From positions 71,581,764 to 71,645,763 of the forward strand of contig NC_030683.2 of assembly GCF_000004195.4 (NCBI RefSeq): a stretch of 64,000 nt of DNA, read 5' to 3'. Below are positions 47,294-58,672 of the stretch, piece after piece. The stretch comes from Xenopus tropicalis. Its lineage: Eukaryota; Chordata; Amphibia; Anura; Pipidae. The position numbers were made by a program, and so were the translations under genes. The notes under the pieces are model-generated. The model made no database searches. It was not told where the DNA came from and saw only the letters and a list, made by a program, of their open reading frames with translations. How positions within the stretch are numbered: the first letter of the stretch is position 1; each line of letters opens with the position of its first letter.

Positions 47294-47640
47294 TACAGGT
47301 ATGGAATCCCTTATCCGGAAACCCGCTATCCAGAGAGTTCCGAATAACGGAAAGCCTGTCTCTGATAGACTCCATTATAAAAAATGTAAAAAAAAAAAAT
47401 TATTAAAAAATAAATAATTCTAATTTTTAAAAATTCTCTGTAATAATAAAACTGTATCTTGTACTTGATCCCAACTAAGATATAATCAATCCTTAATGAA
47501 GGTAGAACAATTATTTTGGGTTTATTTAATGATTAAATGATTTTAAAGACTTAAGTTATGGAGATCCAAATTACAGAAAGATCCCTTTTCCGGAAAACCG
47601 CAGGTCCTGAGCATTCTGGATAACAGGTCCCATACCTGTA
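47294..47640 (-). mobile_element. TA-flanked CAGGTATGGG-family MITE, complete
   Basis: TACAGGTATGGAATCCC at the left and GGTCCCATACCTGTA at the right, TA-flanked, inverted relative to the copy at 5314. It has nested inner inverted repeats (TTATCCGGAAA / TTTTCCGGAAAA). The best-preserved pair of ends of this family in the window. Confidence 0.88.
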
Positions 47641-47757
47641 CTATCTCTTTTTATAGGGTTATTTTCAAATTTTCGCTCTTACAATTTACAACAGTTTCTA
47701 CAGTACACATTTCTGAGGCTTCATATAATTTGTTATGGTCATTATGTAAGCAATATA

Positions 47758-47897
47758 TAGTGATGAGCAAAATTTTTCAAAAGGCATGAATTTCCACGTT
47801 TCACCATTGGCAGATTTTTTTGCGAAAGGGGCATAAAAATTTGCAGCAGAAAAAATTTGCAGCAGAAAAAATTTGCAAAATGTTGCGCTCGTCACTA
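47758..47897. mobile_element. hAT MITE, TAGTGATGAGC family (140 bp), perfect duplication
   Basis: Starts TAGTGATGAGCAAAAT and ends GCTCGTCACTA, with a perfect 8-bp duplication GCAATATA on each side. It is the shortest copy here and appears to be an internal deletion of the longer form. Confidence 0.93.
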
Positions 47898-48041
47898 GCA
47901 ATATACCAACTACTATAAATTTAAATAAGTGACCATATCTCCCTTCAGCCAGCTCTCTTCCACTGTAAGCAAGCAAGCAAAGCTTGGCCAGTGCATTGCT
48001 GCAGCTTTCTAACTGACTTGACACTGTACCTATTCGCCTAC

Positions 48042-48565
48042 TTAAAGTGGACCTGTCACCCAGACATAAAAAGCTGTATAATAAAAGCCCTTTTCAAATT
48101 AAACATGAAACCCAAAATAATTTTTTTATTACCACATCCATACCCATTATAAAGGCAATTAAAAATCCCAGCTGTCAATCATATATTGCCTGCCCCACCT
48201 CTATGCCTTAGGCATAGAGGTGGGGCAGACAGTTACTTTCACTTTCAATTCAGAACTTCTTAGATGTTGCTGCACTGCTCACATTCCCCCTCCCTCCACA
48301 CCATGTAATTGTGTAACCAGTGCATGGACATGGGCCTCAGGTCCCCCCATACTGGCACAGAAACAAGATTTTGGCAGGATGCAATGCCTGCTTTGATAAC
48401 AGTGTCCACAAAATGGCCCCTGCCTGCTTGCTGCAATTGTGAATTCCAAGGCTGAAGAAAATAAGATTAAAATAATTTATATAGTGTAAGTAAAGTTTAT
48501 TTTGCTTGCCAAACACAATAGAAAACAATTTGAAATTATTTCTTAAGGTGACAGGTCCGCTTTAA
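48042..48565. mobile_element. TTAA-bounded MITE with AAGTGGACCTGTCACC ends
   Basis: TTAAAGTGGACCTGTCACC at the left and GGTGACAGGTCCGCTTTAA at the right, TTAA on both sides, 524 bp. An internal palindrome (CTGCCCCACCTCTATGCC / GGCATAGAGGTGGGGCAG) lies at about 48190-48228. A Kolobok- or piggyBac-type relative is likely; it differs from T2 in lacking TTAAAGGRR. Confidence 0.88.
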
Positions 48566-49184
48566 TGAAAAATAGTTTGCCTTTTTCTAATCTTGCCCCT
48601 ACAAGTAGACTTCAGAATTATCTTTACTTCTTAATATAATAACTTTTGAAAGCTGCTTGTTATTGTAAAATGCACATTTCTGGACTCTGTTTGTTATTGA
48701 ACTTTATACAGTATTCAGTTCAGATTGTACATTTTGATTGATTTTAATCTTTGATTTGGATTTGATATGGCAGAAGAACAAGAGGGTGTTAACGCATATT
48801 TCTCAACTTCGAAGCATAAACTGTTTGTCGGTTTCATTTTCTTTAAAAACTGAGCACTATTAATCACCTTAAAAAAAACTGTTAAAAGAGAATACTTACT
48901 TCCAAAACTAAACAACAACCAGTAGCCCGTTCTCCTTGGTTGCTTCAAGATGGGGCAGCCAGCGCTGAAGCCCAGTGAGCAAATTGAATCAGCCAAGTGT
49001 GAAATAAGAAATCCTGACAACCCTGCAGTGGATGGAGAAGACTATGGCCTCTTAATGCACAGTTCTAATAGACATCTGGAAGACCTATAAAACAGACAAT
49101 GCTTATATATCATCCTAGTTAAATCAATGTTGCTTATATTAACCTCATCATTTTACCTTTAACGTTTATTACATTTCACAACAG

Positions 49185-49449
49185 AAATTTATTTGTTCAG
49201 GGTTGTCAGGCAATTAAAGACTTTATTTCGGAGATTCCTGCTGTTACCCTTGAGGCCTGTTGTAATCTGAAATCTTTGCAACATCTTAGTGTAGCTGAGC
49301 CTGTCACGCAGCTTTATATACAGGGTGCTTTCACGCACCATGAAGAAGAACGTTTAAAAGTAAAAGGGCCAGTAATGCCAGAAAGTGAAAATACTTTATA
49401 TAATTCTTTTACTGCCAATCAGATTGTGTGCTTCATAAATGCCAGATGA
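49185..49449 (+). other. Unrecognised open stretch after an acceptor-like site
   Basis: From 49186 there are 87 sense codons to a TGA at 49447-49449, with no ATG near the start; the same frame is open back to about 49125. An acceptor-like TTTCACAACAG ends at 49184. The predicted peptide has ordinary soluble-protein composition (for example GCQAIKDFISEIPAV, then EEERLKVKGPVMPESEN). I do not recognise the family. The stop coincides with the left edge of the array element at 49450. It could be a host exon, an old gene fragment or chance; stop-free runs of this length do occur by chance in 64 kb. Confidence 0.25.
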
Positions 49450-51624
49450 TTCTAGAAGTGCCAAGATTTGCGATGGGTAGTGAATATACCTCATATGGAA
49501 CGTCATTCGTGCTGGCAGCAAAAGGCTCTATCTGACAAGCACATACCCCTTACATTTTTGGGCAGATTTCTCTCTGCAGAGGTGGCATCTGCAATGATGA
49601 GCCAGGGAGGCTGTCATGTCGTTCCTGCTTCTCCTGCTTCCTACTCCCCCCAGCGCTGCCCACTCACTTCCTGCTGTGCAGCACTCTGCAGAGATGGACC
49701 CTCCAGGACCCCTCAAGCAATCCCTGCATCCCTTGTGCATTTTTTACACACTTGTACATGTACATGTACATTTACACACACATACTGCACACTTTAACAA
49801 ACATTATTTTTTTTTTTTGTTGCTTTTTTCATTTAGCACACATACTGTCACACAACCTTTTTCATATTTAGGGTGATTTGCCTTTGCAGATTGGTACTTT
49901 GGTATAGAAAGGAGTCTTTACCCGTGTTGGAATTAACAGAATGTGTACTTTCCAAAACATATGGTTCTCAGGGGTCTCTGTACAGTTAGGGGGTCTTATG
50001 ACACATAATACGCAACAGGGGCTCTTATTTGCAGAAGCTAAGTTAGCAGCTGAAAAAATTCATATGCACTAATTTTCATTTGGAGTCCATACATTTCACA
50101 TTCTTTGGTAAATCTATGCATATTGGGCATCATACTGTTCAGTAGACCTCTGGAATTCATATTTAGGGTGATGTGTCATTGTTTGTAAGAGATAAATGTA
50201 GCAAATTGCAACAATTTAGGGAATTTTCAGAAATGTCATAAATACCACTAACTTTAGTAAAGCTTTACAGGTTGGTATTTTTGTGTAGAAAGGCATCTTT
50301 ACCCATGTTGGTTTCATTAGAAAGTCTACTTTCCACAAATATATGGGTTCCTGGGTTTCTATGTACAGGTAGGGGGTCTTACGACACATAATACACAGTC
50401 ATGGGGCTCTGTTTGCAGAAATTGATTTGGCAGTTAAGAAAAATCCCTATGTACTATTTTTGTTTGGGGTCTGTACATACCACAGACTTTGGTATATCTA
50501 GGCCTATTGGGCATCAAACTGTCCAGTAGACCTCTGGTGTTCATATTTGGCATGATGTGCATTTGTATGTTATTAATTTGGGGTGATGTGCATTTGTGTG
50601 AGATTAATGAGGCGAATTGCAAAATTTTTAGGCAATTTTCAGAAATGCCATCAAAACCACTAACTTTAGGAAAGATTTGCTGTTTGGTAGTCTGAGGTAG
50701 AAAGAAATATAGATTTTTCTGAATGTGTACTTTCTAAAAATATATGATTTTTAGGGGTTATCCTACTTTTTAGCAGCTTTTACCCTGCATAAAAGTGCCT
50801 GCATGTTTATGAATTAGGTAAATGTAATCAATAAAATTAGTATGCGCAAGCTATATTTTGGTGTCTCTAAATGCCATGCCATGTGATAGATCATATAGGG
50901 TATGTTCACCTTGTATGTTCACCTTGTATGTTCACCTTGTGGCTCCTAAATGCCAAATATCTTGGAACCTAATGATATGCAGGAAAAAGATTCTGCAAAG
51001 TAAAAGCTTTGAGGTGATTCTTAGGAAATGTCATCAAAATCACCAGTTTTAGGAAAGCTTTGCGGCTTGGTACTTTGGGGTAGAAAAACATTGGTTCCCA
51101 TTCTGGATTCAGGGGAATGTGTACTTTCCAAAAATATATGGCTTTCTGGGGTGAGCTTACTTTTTTGTAGCTTTACATGTAAATGTTGTTGATTTTGAAA
51201 TTATAGATCATCTGGGGGTATTTTTATTTTGGGGCCCCTACATTTCGCATACTTAGGTAAACCTATGCATATTGGGCATCAAACTGTTAATTGGACCCTT
51301 GGTGTTCATATTTAGGATGTTTTATCTTGTTACCTTATGGCCTGTAAGAGATAAGATGCTATAGTCTGGAACTGATTTTTCAAAAATGTAACAAATTTTT
51401 ATAAAAACTGCAACTTGGTAGTTTGGAGTAGACAGACAGTTTTACCCATTCTGGCTTCATCAGAATCTGTTCTTTCCAAAAATGTACTGTTTTATAGTAT
51501 GTTAGAGGAATTTTTGGCCCTGAAGTCTAAAGTATGCAGCTTTCTGGAGCAGTGCTATAGAAATGTGGAAGTGTACTGCTGGGAGTTTTTGACCTATACA
51601 AATTAGAAATGTCCATAAAACTAT

Positions 51625-52294
51625 GGGGCAGATTAACTAAAGTGCAATAACGCTTATTGCATGCTTTTTTGCGTTAAAAAGCACGCAATAAATAAGTACC
51701 GATTCATCAAAGTCATTTTGCATGGGTTAAGATTGCATGCGTTATTTACCTCGTATTGCGTTAATTCTCGAATAGATATAATACCATCTATTCTATACAT
51801 GATTCACAAACACATATGAAGTGTTAAATGCGCTAAATATCGCATTAGTCTGTGTGAATATTAACACCTACTTGGGGCAGGCGGTATTAAAGAAAATTGT
51901 GGTTCGTCAGCTTTTGGCAACACAACATGGACTTTGCAGTGGGATTTTTTTAAGTATGTGTTGCCCCTAGAGTGATGCATCCTCCAGTTTTCAGGGAAAT
52001 GTTAATTTTCAGAAAAGTAGTTTTCCGAAAGTAATGGTTACGTGCGTAAAATCGTGCACTTATATAGCAAGCGGCGAAATATATCACGCGCAGTGGGAAA
52101 TAATGCACGCGGTGGGAATTAACGCAAGAAAAACACTCATCGCGAGTTAAATAACGCAAAGATCATCTCGTCTTATGATGACGCATGTCCTTTTAGTGAA
52201 TCGTACGTTAAGTCGCAAAAAATAATTAGCGATAACATTTTTAACACATGCTATAAATAGCGCTTGTTTTAACACACTTTAGTGAATCAACTCC
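51625..52294. mobile_element. Harbinger-type MITE inside copy 2 of the array element
   Basis: Left end GGGGCAGATTAACTAAAGTG and right end CACTTTAGTGAATCAACTCC, with TAT on both sides (51622-51624, 52295-52297). It carries GCGTTA/TAACGC words and AAATAGCGCTTGTTTTAAC, shared with the element at 58983-61153. It inserted into copy 2 of the array element: matching sequence resumes immediately outside both ends. Confidence 0.88.
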
Positions 52295-52505
52295 TATATA
52301 TATATTTGGTCCTGGTACATTCAGGAGGCATGGGACTTTACAAATCAGCTGTATTTTTATGCATAAAATAATTTATGTTTTTGGTATATGCATTTACATT
52401 GTTACATTTTGTAGACATTTAGAAGCTATATCTTGTTACAGAAATGGAATTACACAAACATTCTTGCATATTTTGAAAGCTTAGGTTGTAAGCTTGTTTT
52501 CCTGG

Positions 52506-52886
52506 TCTATGAAGATTTTCATTTATCCAGGTCATGGTATATCTAGTATAAATACATTTAAAGCAACTGGACTTGTTAAGTAATCATTGAAGACGTTTCA
52601 CTACTCATCCGAGCAGCTTCTTCAGTTCAACTGACTGGTATGGGAAGTCCTCAGCATATATACTCTTCCACTAATCCAATCACAATGGCACTATGTAACT
52701 CTTCAGAGAGGTGACATCTGAAACTCAGAGGTGTAAATGCTGTGGAGTTACTTTGAAAGGATTACCAAAGTATCTTGCAACTCTTCAAACAGGTGTTACT
52801 TGTTAGAGTTGCATGAATGGATGTGTGAAGAGTTCTGAAACTGCCGGGGTACAGATGTTAGAACAGCATTGTATGTAGCAGACAGA
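52506..52886. mobile_element. Retroelement fragment with 13-bp duplication, probably Penelope-like
   Basis: A 381-bp insert is flanked by CTTGTTTTCCTGG at 52493-52505 and 52887-52899. It starts TCTATGAAGATTTTCATTTA and contains, on the minus strand, GAAGAAGCTGCTCGGATGAG then TAGTGAAACGTCTTCAATG, a combination I know from Penelope-like terminal repeats in fish and frogs. No coding sequence remains. Confidence 0.7.
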
Positions 52887-52975
52887 CTTGTTTTCCTGGA
52901 TAAACTAAAAGTCCCTCAAATGAAAGGCCCCAAAATGTAAGAGAGCAAAATGTTCAAAAACTGTGTGGCGATAAA

Positions 52976-53980
52976 AGTACTGCAAGTGACCAAGTCCTTA
53001 ATAGTGTAAATACATAAAATACCAGCTATTCTTATAATAAACATACTTTTGGACTCACGCACAAAGGGGCATTTATTGTACTTACCAGGCTCAGTGTGCA
53101 AAGTGCAGTTTTTTAAGGCACAATGTACCATTTTTGCACCCATAATTATAATGTAATTGCAGCCGAACACCAAGTTGTGTGTCCCATGTGTCTTCTCCAT
53201 CAGAATGTGATAGTAAAACATACAGAAATTCGAGTGTAATGTATGAGCTTTTAGAATGTTTAAGCATTATATAAAAGGGCATACCCTACCCAATACATCA
53301 GCATTGCATTTAAGTTAAATGAGTAAAAGAGAAATAAAAATGAATATAGAGGCCAGTTCTACCTTTTACACATGTACAGTCATATTTTTCAAAAACATGG
53401 CATTTTAATCCCTTGGGGACAAGTATCATTATAGCCAGCTGTCACACATTTGTATAAGGAAAGATATTTCTGCCAGAGTTTCACAGGAAAGGTGACAGAG
53501 CCTAAGGGAGTGTATGACAATGAGAAAGAAGTTGTCTGGTGGCACTCACACCAAAAGCTTTATCCATCTCACTTGTTTCAGTAATTGTTTCTCATTTGAC
53601 AGTCTGTTTTTAAACATGCTCAAGGGTGTGTTTTGTTTAGAAAATGTACTGGATTCATAAAAGTAGGGTTGTTGCAACAAATAACAATGTCAAATGTTAT
53701 ACAATAATATAAACACTTAGCGCTGGTTTTAGTTCCAGATATAGGAGTGTGATCATAGTACATTGTAGGCTTCCTGCACATAAAAGTTCACAAATTAAAT
53801 TTTGTAGCTGTATACTTTCCTTAGGACAAACTTGTGCCTGAAGTACGTGTGACTGACTAATCAAGAAGCTGAGTGGTTTCTTTCAGGCTAACAAAAATCC
53901 ACTTTGGTATTTTTCAACAAATATGATTTAGTAAATCAATTGGCAGTTTTGTTGATAATGCCCTATGTACACCTATGTAC
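52976..53980. other. No recognisable gene or repeat
   Basis: Unique-looking sequence; minus-strand ORFs up to 101 codons have no recognisable domain. Confidence 0.4.
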
Positions 53981-54328
53981 AGCCATGGATTCACAGCGAA
54001 TTTCGGCATTTCGCCATTGGCTAATTCATTTGCGAAACTTCCTTGAAAATTTGCAGAGAAAAAATTTGGCGCACGTAAAAAAATGTATTCACTCATCAAA
54101 AGTGGGCATGGTCACGGCAAATTGCCCGCGATCATGTAAAAAAAGGGCGTGGTCATGTAAAAAAAAACCGCGGACAACAAAAAAAAGCAAGGGTGAGCCA
54201 AAAAGACATAGGTAACAAAAAAAGACGCGGGCGACAAAAAAATCACGCAACAAATGCGTTTTGCAAATCTTCTTGCCATTTCGCAAATTTTATGACAAAG
54301 CAAAATGGGACAGATTCACTCATCACTA
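53981..54328. mobile_element. hAT MITE, TAGTGATGAGC family, left-truncated
   Basis: Right end ATTCACTCATCACTA. The body begins at GCCATGGATTCACAGCGAAT and lacks the terminal TAGTGATGAGC. It has the typical poly-A/CGGGCG-style interior. The plus-strand 103-codon ORF is fortuitous. Confidence 0.8.
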
Positions 54329-54844
54329 TTCTCTAACAAACAATTGTAACTCTCTTTAAGCAATTCCAAAAACTAATTATATAGTGAATACTGTGTAGAA
54401 TTAATGTGAAGTGTTACGTACCTTTCTGGTGCTATATACATACATGATGATGATAATTATGAGAACACAGGATTAAAGAGATAAAAGCACAGTAAAAAAT
54501 AAATCTAGGAAAATTTCATGCACAATTACTATGTTTTAAATCACACTGGAATGTTTTCCCAGCAATTCCAATGTAAGTGTGCTCACCAGTGGGAGATGCA
54601 CCTGACACAATTATGGCAATGTGTCAAGATTTTTGGAAAATTTTCTATGTCTGGTTAACATCATTTCCAGCATTTGACCTAAGAGTAACATGTGCTCTAT
54701 ATTAGCTTGGTTGCAACAACTAACGGAAGCTGCTCAGAACGGGCACTGAAAACTAGGAAATTATTTTGTTTATTTGAAAATAAGAAAAGGCAGGTTTGTG
54801 ATATCATTTCTAACACGAACCACCTGTAAAACAGACATGAAGCA
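54329..54844. other. No recognisable feature
   Basis: About 500 bp with nothing assigned. Confidence 0.45.
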
Positions 54845-55310
54845 TTAAATGAGAAGGAAAGTCATTTTTGCATTTTACTGCCAATAGATTTGCCACATTA
54901 GTGCCACCTAGAACACTATATTCATTCTGCAGAAGCATTACCATACCTGAGTAAAGTAAGCTTTCTTTGTTTGTTTAAGATTGCAGCTGCTATTTTAAGT
55001 AGCTTCCTGCTACAGCTCTAGCGGTTGTAGTTAAGATCATACATTCCTAAGGGTGGGTGGAGTGAGTTTTATGAATTCTTATAGGAGGGGGGAGCAGAAG
55101 AGGGGAGATAGGAGAGAGCTGCTCAGACTCTGGCCCCCAGAGTGAAGGATATTTCTGAGAGAGGAAGTCTGACACTGAAGAACATTTTTTACGAAAGAGG
55201 AGACAAGAAATCCTGTGTTTCTTTTGATGACTCTTCTGTGAGTGCTTATGGCTGTATTTACATAGATCTTTCTGATAAAGCTTACTTAGAGTTTACCTTT
55301 CCTTCTACTT
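54845..55310. mobile_element. T2-type MITE, same subfamily as 43300-43800, decayed
   Basis: Starts TTAAATGAGAAGGAAAGTCA and ends CTTTCCTTCTAC; the right TTAA is lost. The interior aligns with the 43300 copy over its whole length. Confidence 0.8.
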
Positions 55311-55721
55311 GCTTCTATGCTTGATACAGAAAGTGAACATTTTGATGGAAGGAGCAAAGAGAAATCGGTCATTAGAAAGAAAACGAAAAAAGCAAACCCA
55401 ATACACTAATGTTGATGTATCAAGAAAGCAGGTAATTTAAAAACTGAACAAAGAAAGACAAGAATTCTTAGAATATCAAATGTATACAAATAGAATAGAT
55501 CCAGGAAAATCATACATTATCCAAACATAGAAAACTGTGCAAAGTGCTCAGAATTACCTGTGTGCAACTGATTGACGCTGGGATAGGCAGATAAGCCAAA
55601 TGATGCTGCATGGTTTCAGCTAAACTAAGCTATCTCACAGCATCTACTGTATTTAATTCAAGGACTTAAAATGGTTAAAAACCTTATTTGCTATTAGTAT
55701 AAAAAAATGAATACACACATA
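55311..55721. other. No recognisable feature
   Basis: AT-rich; nothing assigned. Confidence 0.45.
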
Positions 55722-56578
55722 AGGGCCGATTCACTAAAGTGCGTTAAAACAAGCGCTATTTATAGCTTGCGTTAAAAATTTTATCACTTCTTATTTTTTG
55801 CGACTTAATGCACAATTCACTAAAAGGACAGGCGTCAAAATTTAGACACAATGTTCTTTGCGTTATTTGACTCGCGATGAGCATTTTTCTTGTGTTATTT
55901 TCCGCCACATGCGTTATTTCCCGCTGCGCGCAATATATTTATCCGCTTGCTATATTAGTACACGATTTTACGCACATAACCATTACTTTTGGAAAACTAC
56001 ATTTCTGACCCATATTAAAAGCAGGTTCTGGCTATTTGTCATTAATTAGAAGGCTACACAGGTAGCAGCCTTTAAATGCAGAAAAATTATTTTACGTTCT
56101 GCTCTGCTACTGTGTGAGCTGGATAATCAACAACTTTGAGTGAGCAGGTTAAATTTGTTATGGTTATAGCCCTGTAACTTAGCTAACAAGCAGGTGTTGA
56201 GTTATGTCAGTCTGTCAAGGTTTTATTTTGGGTTTTTATTTAGAATTTCTGATTGGTAACATGGTTTTATTCAGGAGAACTAAACTGCTGTAGTTTAAAG
56301 GACATGTAACCCCCACACACAAAAATGTAATCAGTGAACAGCTTCTTTGAAATCTTTCAATAGCTGCCACTCTGGTTGTCCAGAGGTTAATAGTAGGGCT
56401 GCAGCATCCCCTTTATCACTTAAATTTCCTTCTCCTCCTGTAGCGTTTTTTTTTGTGCATGCGATATGCGTTTTAACGCATGCAAAATTACTTTGATGAA
56501 TCGGTACTAATTTATTGCTTGTTTTTTAACGCAAAAAAGCATGCGATAAGCATTATCGCACTTTAGTGAATCGACCCC
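55722..56578. mobile_element. Harbinger-type MITE, 857 bp
   Basis: AGGGCCGATTCACTAAAGTG at the left and CACTTTAGTGAATCGACCCC at the right, ATA on both sides (55719-55721, 56579-56581). The terminal 200-300 bp resemble the ends of 51625-52294 and 58983-61153, including GCGCTATTTATAGC. The middle (about 56040-56450) is unrelated sequence, with a TTAAAGGACATGTAACCCC word near 56296 that may mark a further insertion. Confidence 0.88.
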
Positions 56579-56627
56579 ATAGTGTTTTACCCTTCATCTG
56601 GTGGTTTATTTAACAAAAAACTTAAGG

Positions 56628-56982
56628 CAGGGGTCTCAAACTCGCGGCCCGCGGGCCATTTGCGGCCCTCGGTACAGTATTTTGTGGCCCGCACCAACGC
56701 TGCTGGGAGCTGCTGATTGCGGAAATGACGTTATGCCATCATAACAGTTATTATGGGAAGACGTTCTGTGTGCACAATTAGCTGCTAAGGAGCTAATTGT
56801 GCACACAGAACGTCTTGCCATAATAACTGTTATGATGGCATAACGTCATTTCCGCAATCAGCAGCTCCCGCCCGCCGTGCCTTGCATTATCCCTTGAAAG
56901 CCAATTTTTTGTGAAATCCCTTATGTGGCCCAGCCTCATCCTGACTTTGCGGCCCCCAGGTAAATTGAGTTTGAGCCCCCTG
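56628..56982. mobile_element. hAT-type element with a 79-bp-arm palindrome
   Basis: Ends CAGGGGTCTCAAACTC and its near complement TTGAGCCCCCTG, with a perfect 8-bp duplication ACTTAAGG (56620-56627 and 56983-56990). The centre is a palindrome: arms 56705-56783 and 56791-56869 pair over 79 bp with one mismatch by my reading, around a 7-base loop. Ends and duplication fit a hAT (Charlie/Tip100-like) MITE. Confidence 0.93.
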
Positions 56983-56990
56983 ACTTAAGG

Positions 56991-57735
56991 TGTCATCTTT
57001 TGCAAGTAAAAGAAAGAAAAATAAAAATGTAGTTAGAAGACATTAGAACCTTTCCGATACATTGCTAATTTCCTTTTATTTAATACCTTTCTGTGCTGAA
57101 AATCTAAATGTACATGTTCACATGTCCATATGCCTTCCAGCTAGATCCGTAGAACAGCTGCAAGCATGAAAACTTAATATATATACAGTATATATATATA
57201 TATATATAAAACTATACACTAAAGAAATCGAATACCAGCTTTAAGAGTGATAAAAACTTTCAGAAATAAACAAAAACATTGCAATTTAATATACCTGTAT
57301 AATAATTTTCTATAGTGCAAGGAGATCAAGTAATATAATATAGTAATATATAGTAATATAATAACAAGGTGAGGCTTCATAAATCATAATATGTATATCA
57401 CATGGCATATACATGTATTATTTTTGTGAAAAAGTGTGAAAGTTATTTCTTTAAATGGAGTGCCACGGTAAAATGTGTGGATTTAATCTGTAAAAATCTA
57501 AATATACATTAATGGCATGGCCTATAAAGCTTTCCAGTTATAGAAACTGTCAAGATGAAAGCAGTTAAAAATAACACCACAAAAAAATGACTACTGTGCA
57601 CTGCAGTGGCATAAGACCACTTGTGTCCAATAAGTCAGCCCATTCCTAAGAAGCTTGCACAGCTTGTGGTAATGCACATTAATTGAAGGATTTGACGTCT
57701 GCTTCTCTATACAAATACAGTTCCAGAGAGGGTGA
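56991..57735. other. Unassigned; short (TA)n at about 57178-57207
   Basis: Apart from the TA microsatellite and a few AATATAGTAATATA repeats near 57334-57362, nothing is recognised. Confidence 0.5.
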
Positions 57736-58095
57736 TTAAAGGAATACTGTCATAAACATGGCTTGTTTTTTAAAAAAAACATATTAGTTAATAGAGCTTC
57801 TCCAGCAGAATTCTACATTGATATCCATTTTTCAAAAATGGGGCTAGCCATATTTTTCATTTGCCAGGGTGCCATAGCCATGTGACGTGTGCTCTGATAA
57901 ACTTCAGTCACACTTGGAGTGATATCACCCCCCTCCCAGCAGCCGATCAGCAGAACAATGGGAAGGTAGCAAGATAGCAGCTCCCTGTAGATATCAGAAT
58001 AGCACTCAATAGTAAGAAATTCATATCCGGCAATAGATTACCTGAAAGCAGTTCTAATGTGTAGCGCTGGCTCCTTCTGAAAGTTGCCTGAAAAA
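57736..58095. mobile_element. T2-type MITE, right-truncated
   Basis: TTAAAGGAATACTGTCATAA matches the complement of the right end of the copy at 42658. The interior has CTCTGATAAACTTCAGTCAC and GCTGGCTCCTTCTGAAAG, as at 38298-38590. The far end is missing. Confidence 0.78.
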
Positions 58096-58171
58096 AGTGA
58101 AGTTATTTATATTTTTCTGATCTTTAGTTAATACAGGGCAGTTTTTATAAATTGATTTTCTAGCAACCCTA

Positions 58172-58672
58172 AGGGGCTGATTTACTAACCCACGAATCCG
58201 ACCCGAATTGGAAAAGTTCCGACTTGAAAACAAACATTTTGCGACTTTTTCGTATTTTTTCGGCGTCTTTACGAATTTTTCGTTACCAATACGATTTTTG
58301 CGTAAAAACGCGAGTTTTTCGTAGCCATTACGAAAGTTGCGTAAAATCTGGCGATTTTTCGTAGCGTTAAAACTTGCGCAAAAAGTTGCGCTTTTTTCGT
58401 AGCGTTAAAACTTACGCGAAACTTCGCACCTTTTAAGTTTTAACGCTACGAAAAAGGCGCAACTTTTCGCGTAAGTTTTAACGCTACGAAAAATCGGGCG
58501 ATTTTACGCAACTTTCGTAATGGCTACGAAAAACTCGCGTTTTTACGCAAAAATCGTATTGGTAACGAAAAATTCGTAAAGACACCGAAAAAAATCGCAA
58601 AATACCGATCATTACGAAAAAAACGCAATCGGACTCATTTCGACCCGTTCGTGGGTTAGTAAATGTGCCCCT
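58172..58672. mobile_element. 501-bp near-perfect hairpin element, CpG-rich
   Basis: The ends AGGGGCTGATTTACTAAC and GTTAGTAAATGTGCCCCT and nearly the whole of both ~245-bp arms are inverted repeats around about 58430, for example TAGCGTTAAAACTT / AAGTTTTAACGCTA and TTACCAATACGATTTTT / AAAAATCGTATTGGTAA. It is full of CGTA/TACG and CGAAAA words in an otherwise CpG-poor region. A likely Harbinger-type MITE; the flanks CTA and ATG do not give a clean duplication. A partial relative starts at 32356. Confidence 0.88.

Larger units (their letters stand above)
49450..52975 (-). mobile_element. Array-bearing element, copy 2, inverted and multiply interrupted
   Basis: Read on the minus strand this matches the element at 13701-18304. 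Array-type units repeat at about 391-394 bp (TACTTTCCA anchors near 49946, 50337, 50728 and 51122). The edge segment CTGCTGGGAGTTTTTGACCT matches 14085-14110. Beyond an inserted MITE, TACATTCAGGAGGCATGGGA matches the region near 14030, and AGAGAGCAAAATGTTC matches that near 13770. The array units here are more diverged than in copy 1. Neither TTAA end is preserved, and the boundaries are approximate. Confidence 0.7.

Noticed and set aside
48950..49090. 46-codon ORF starting MGQPALKPSEQIESAK
   Set aside because: Too short to support; no homology recognised. Kept only as a side note to the open stretch at 49125-49449.
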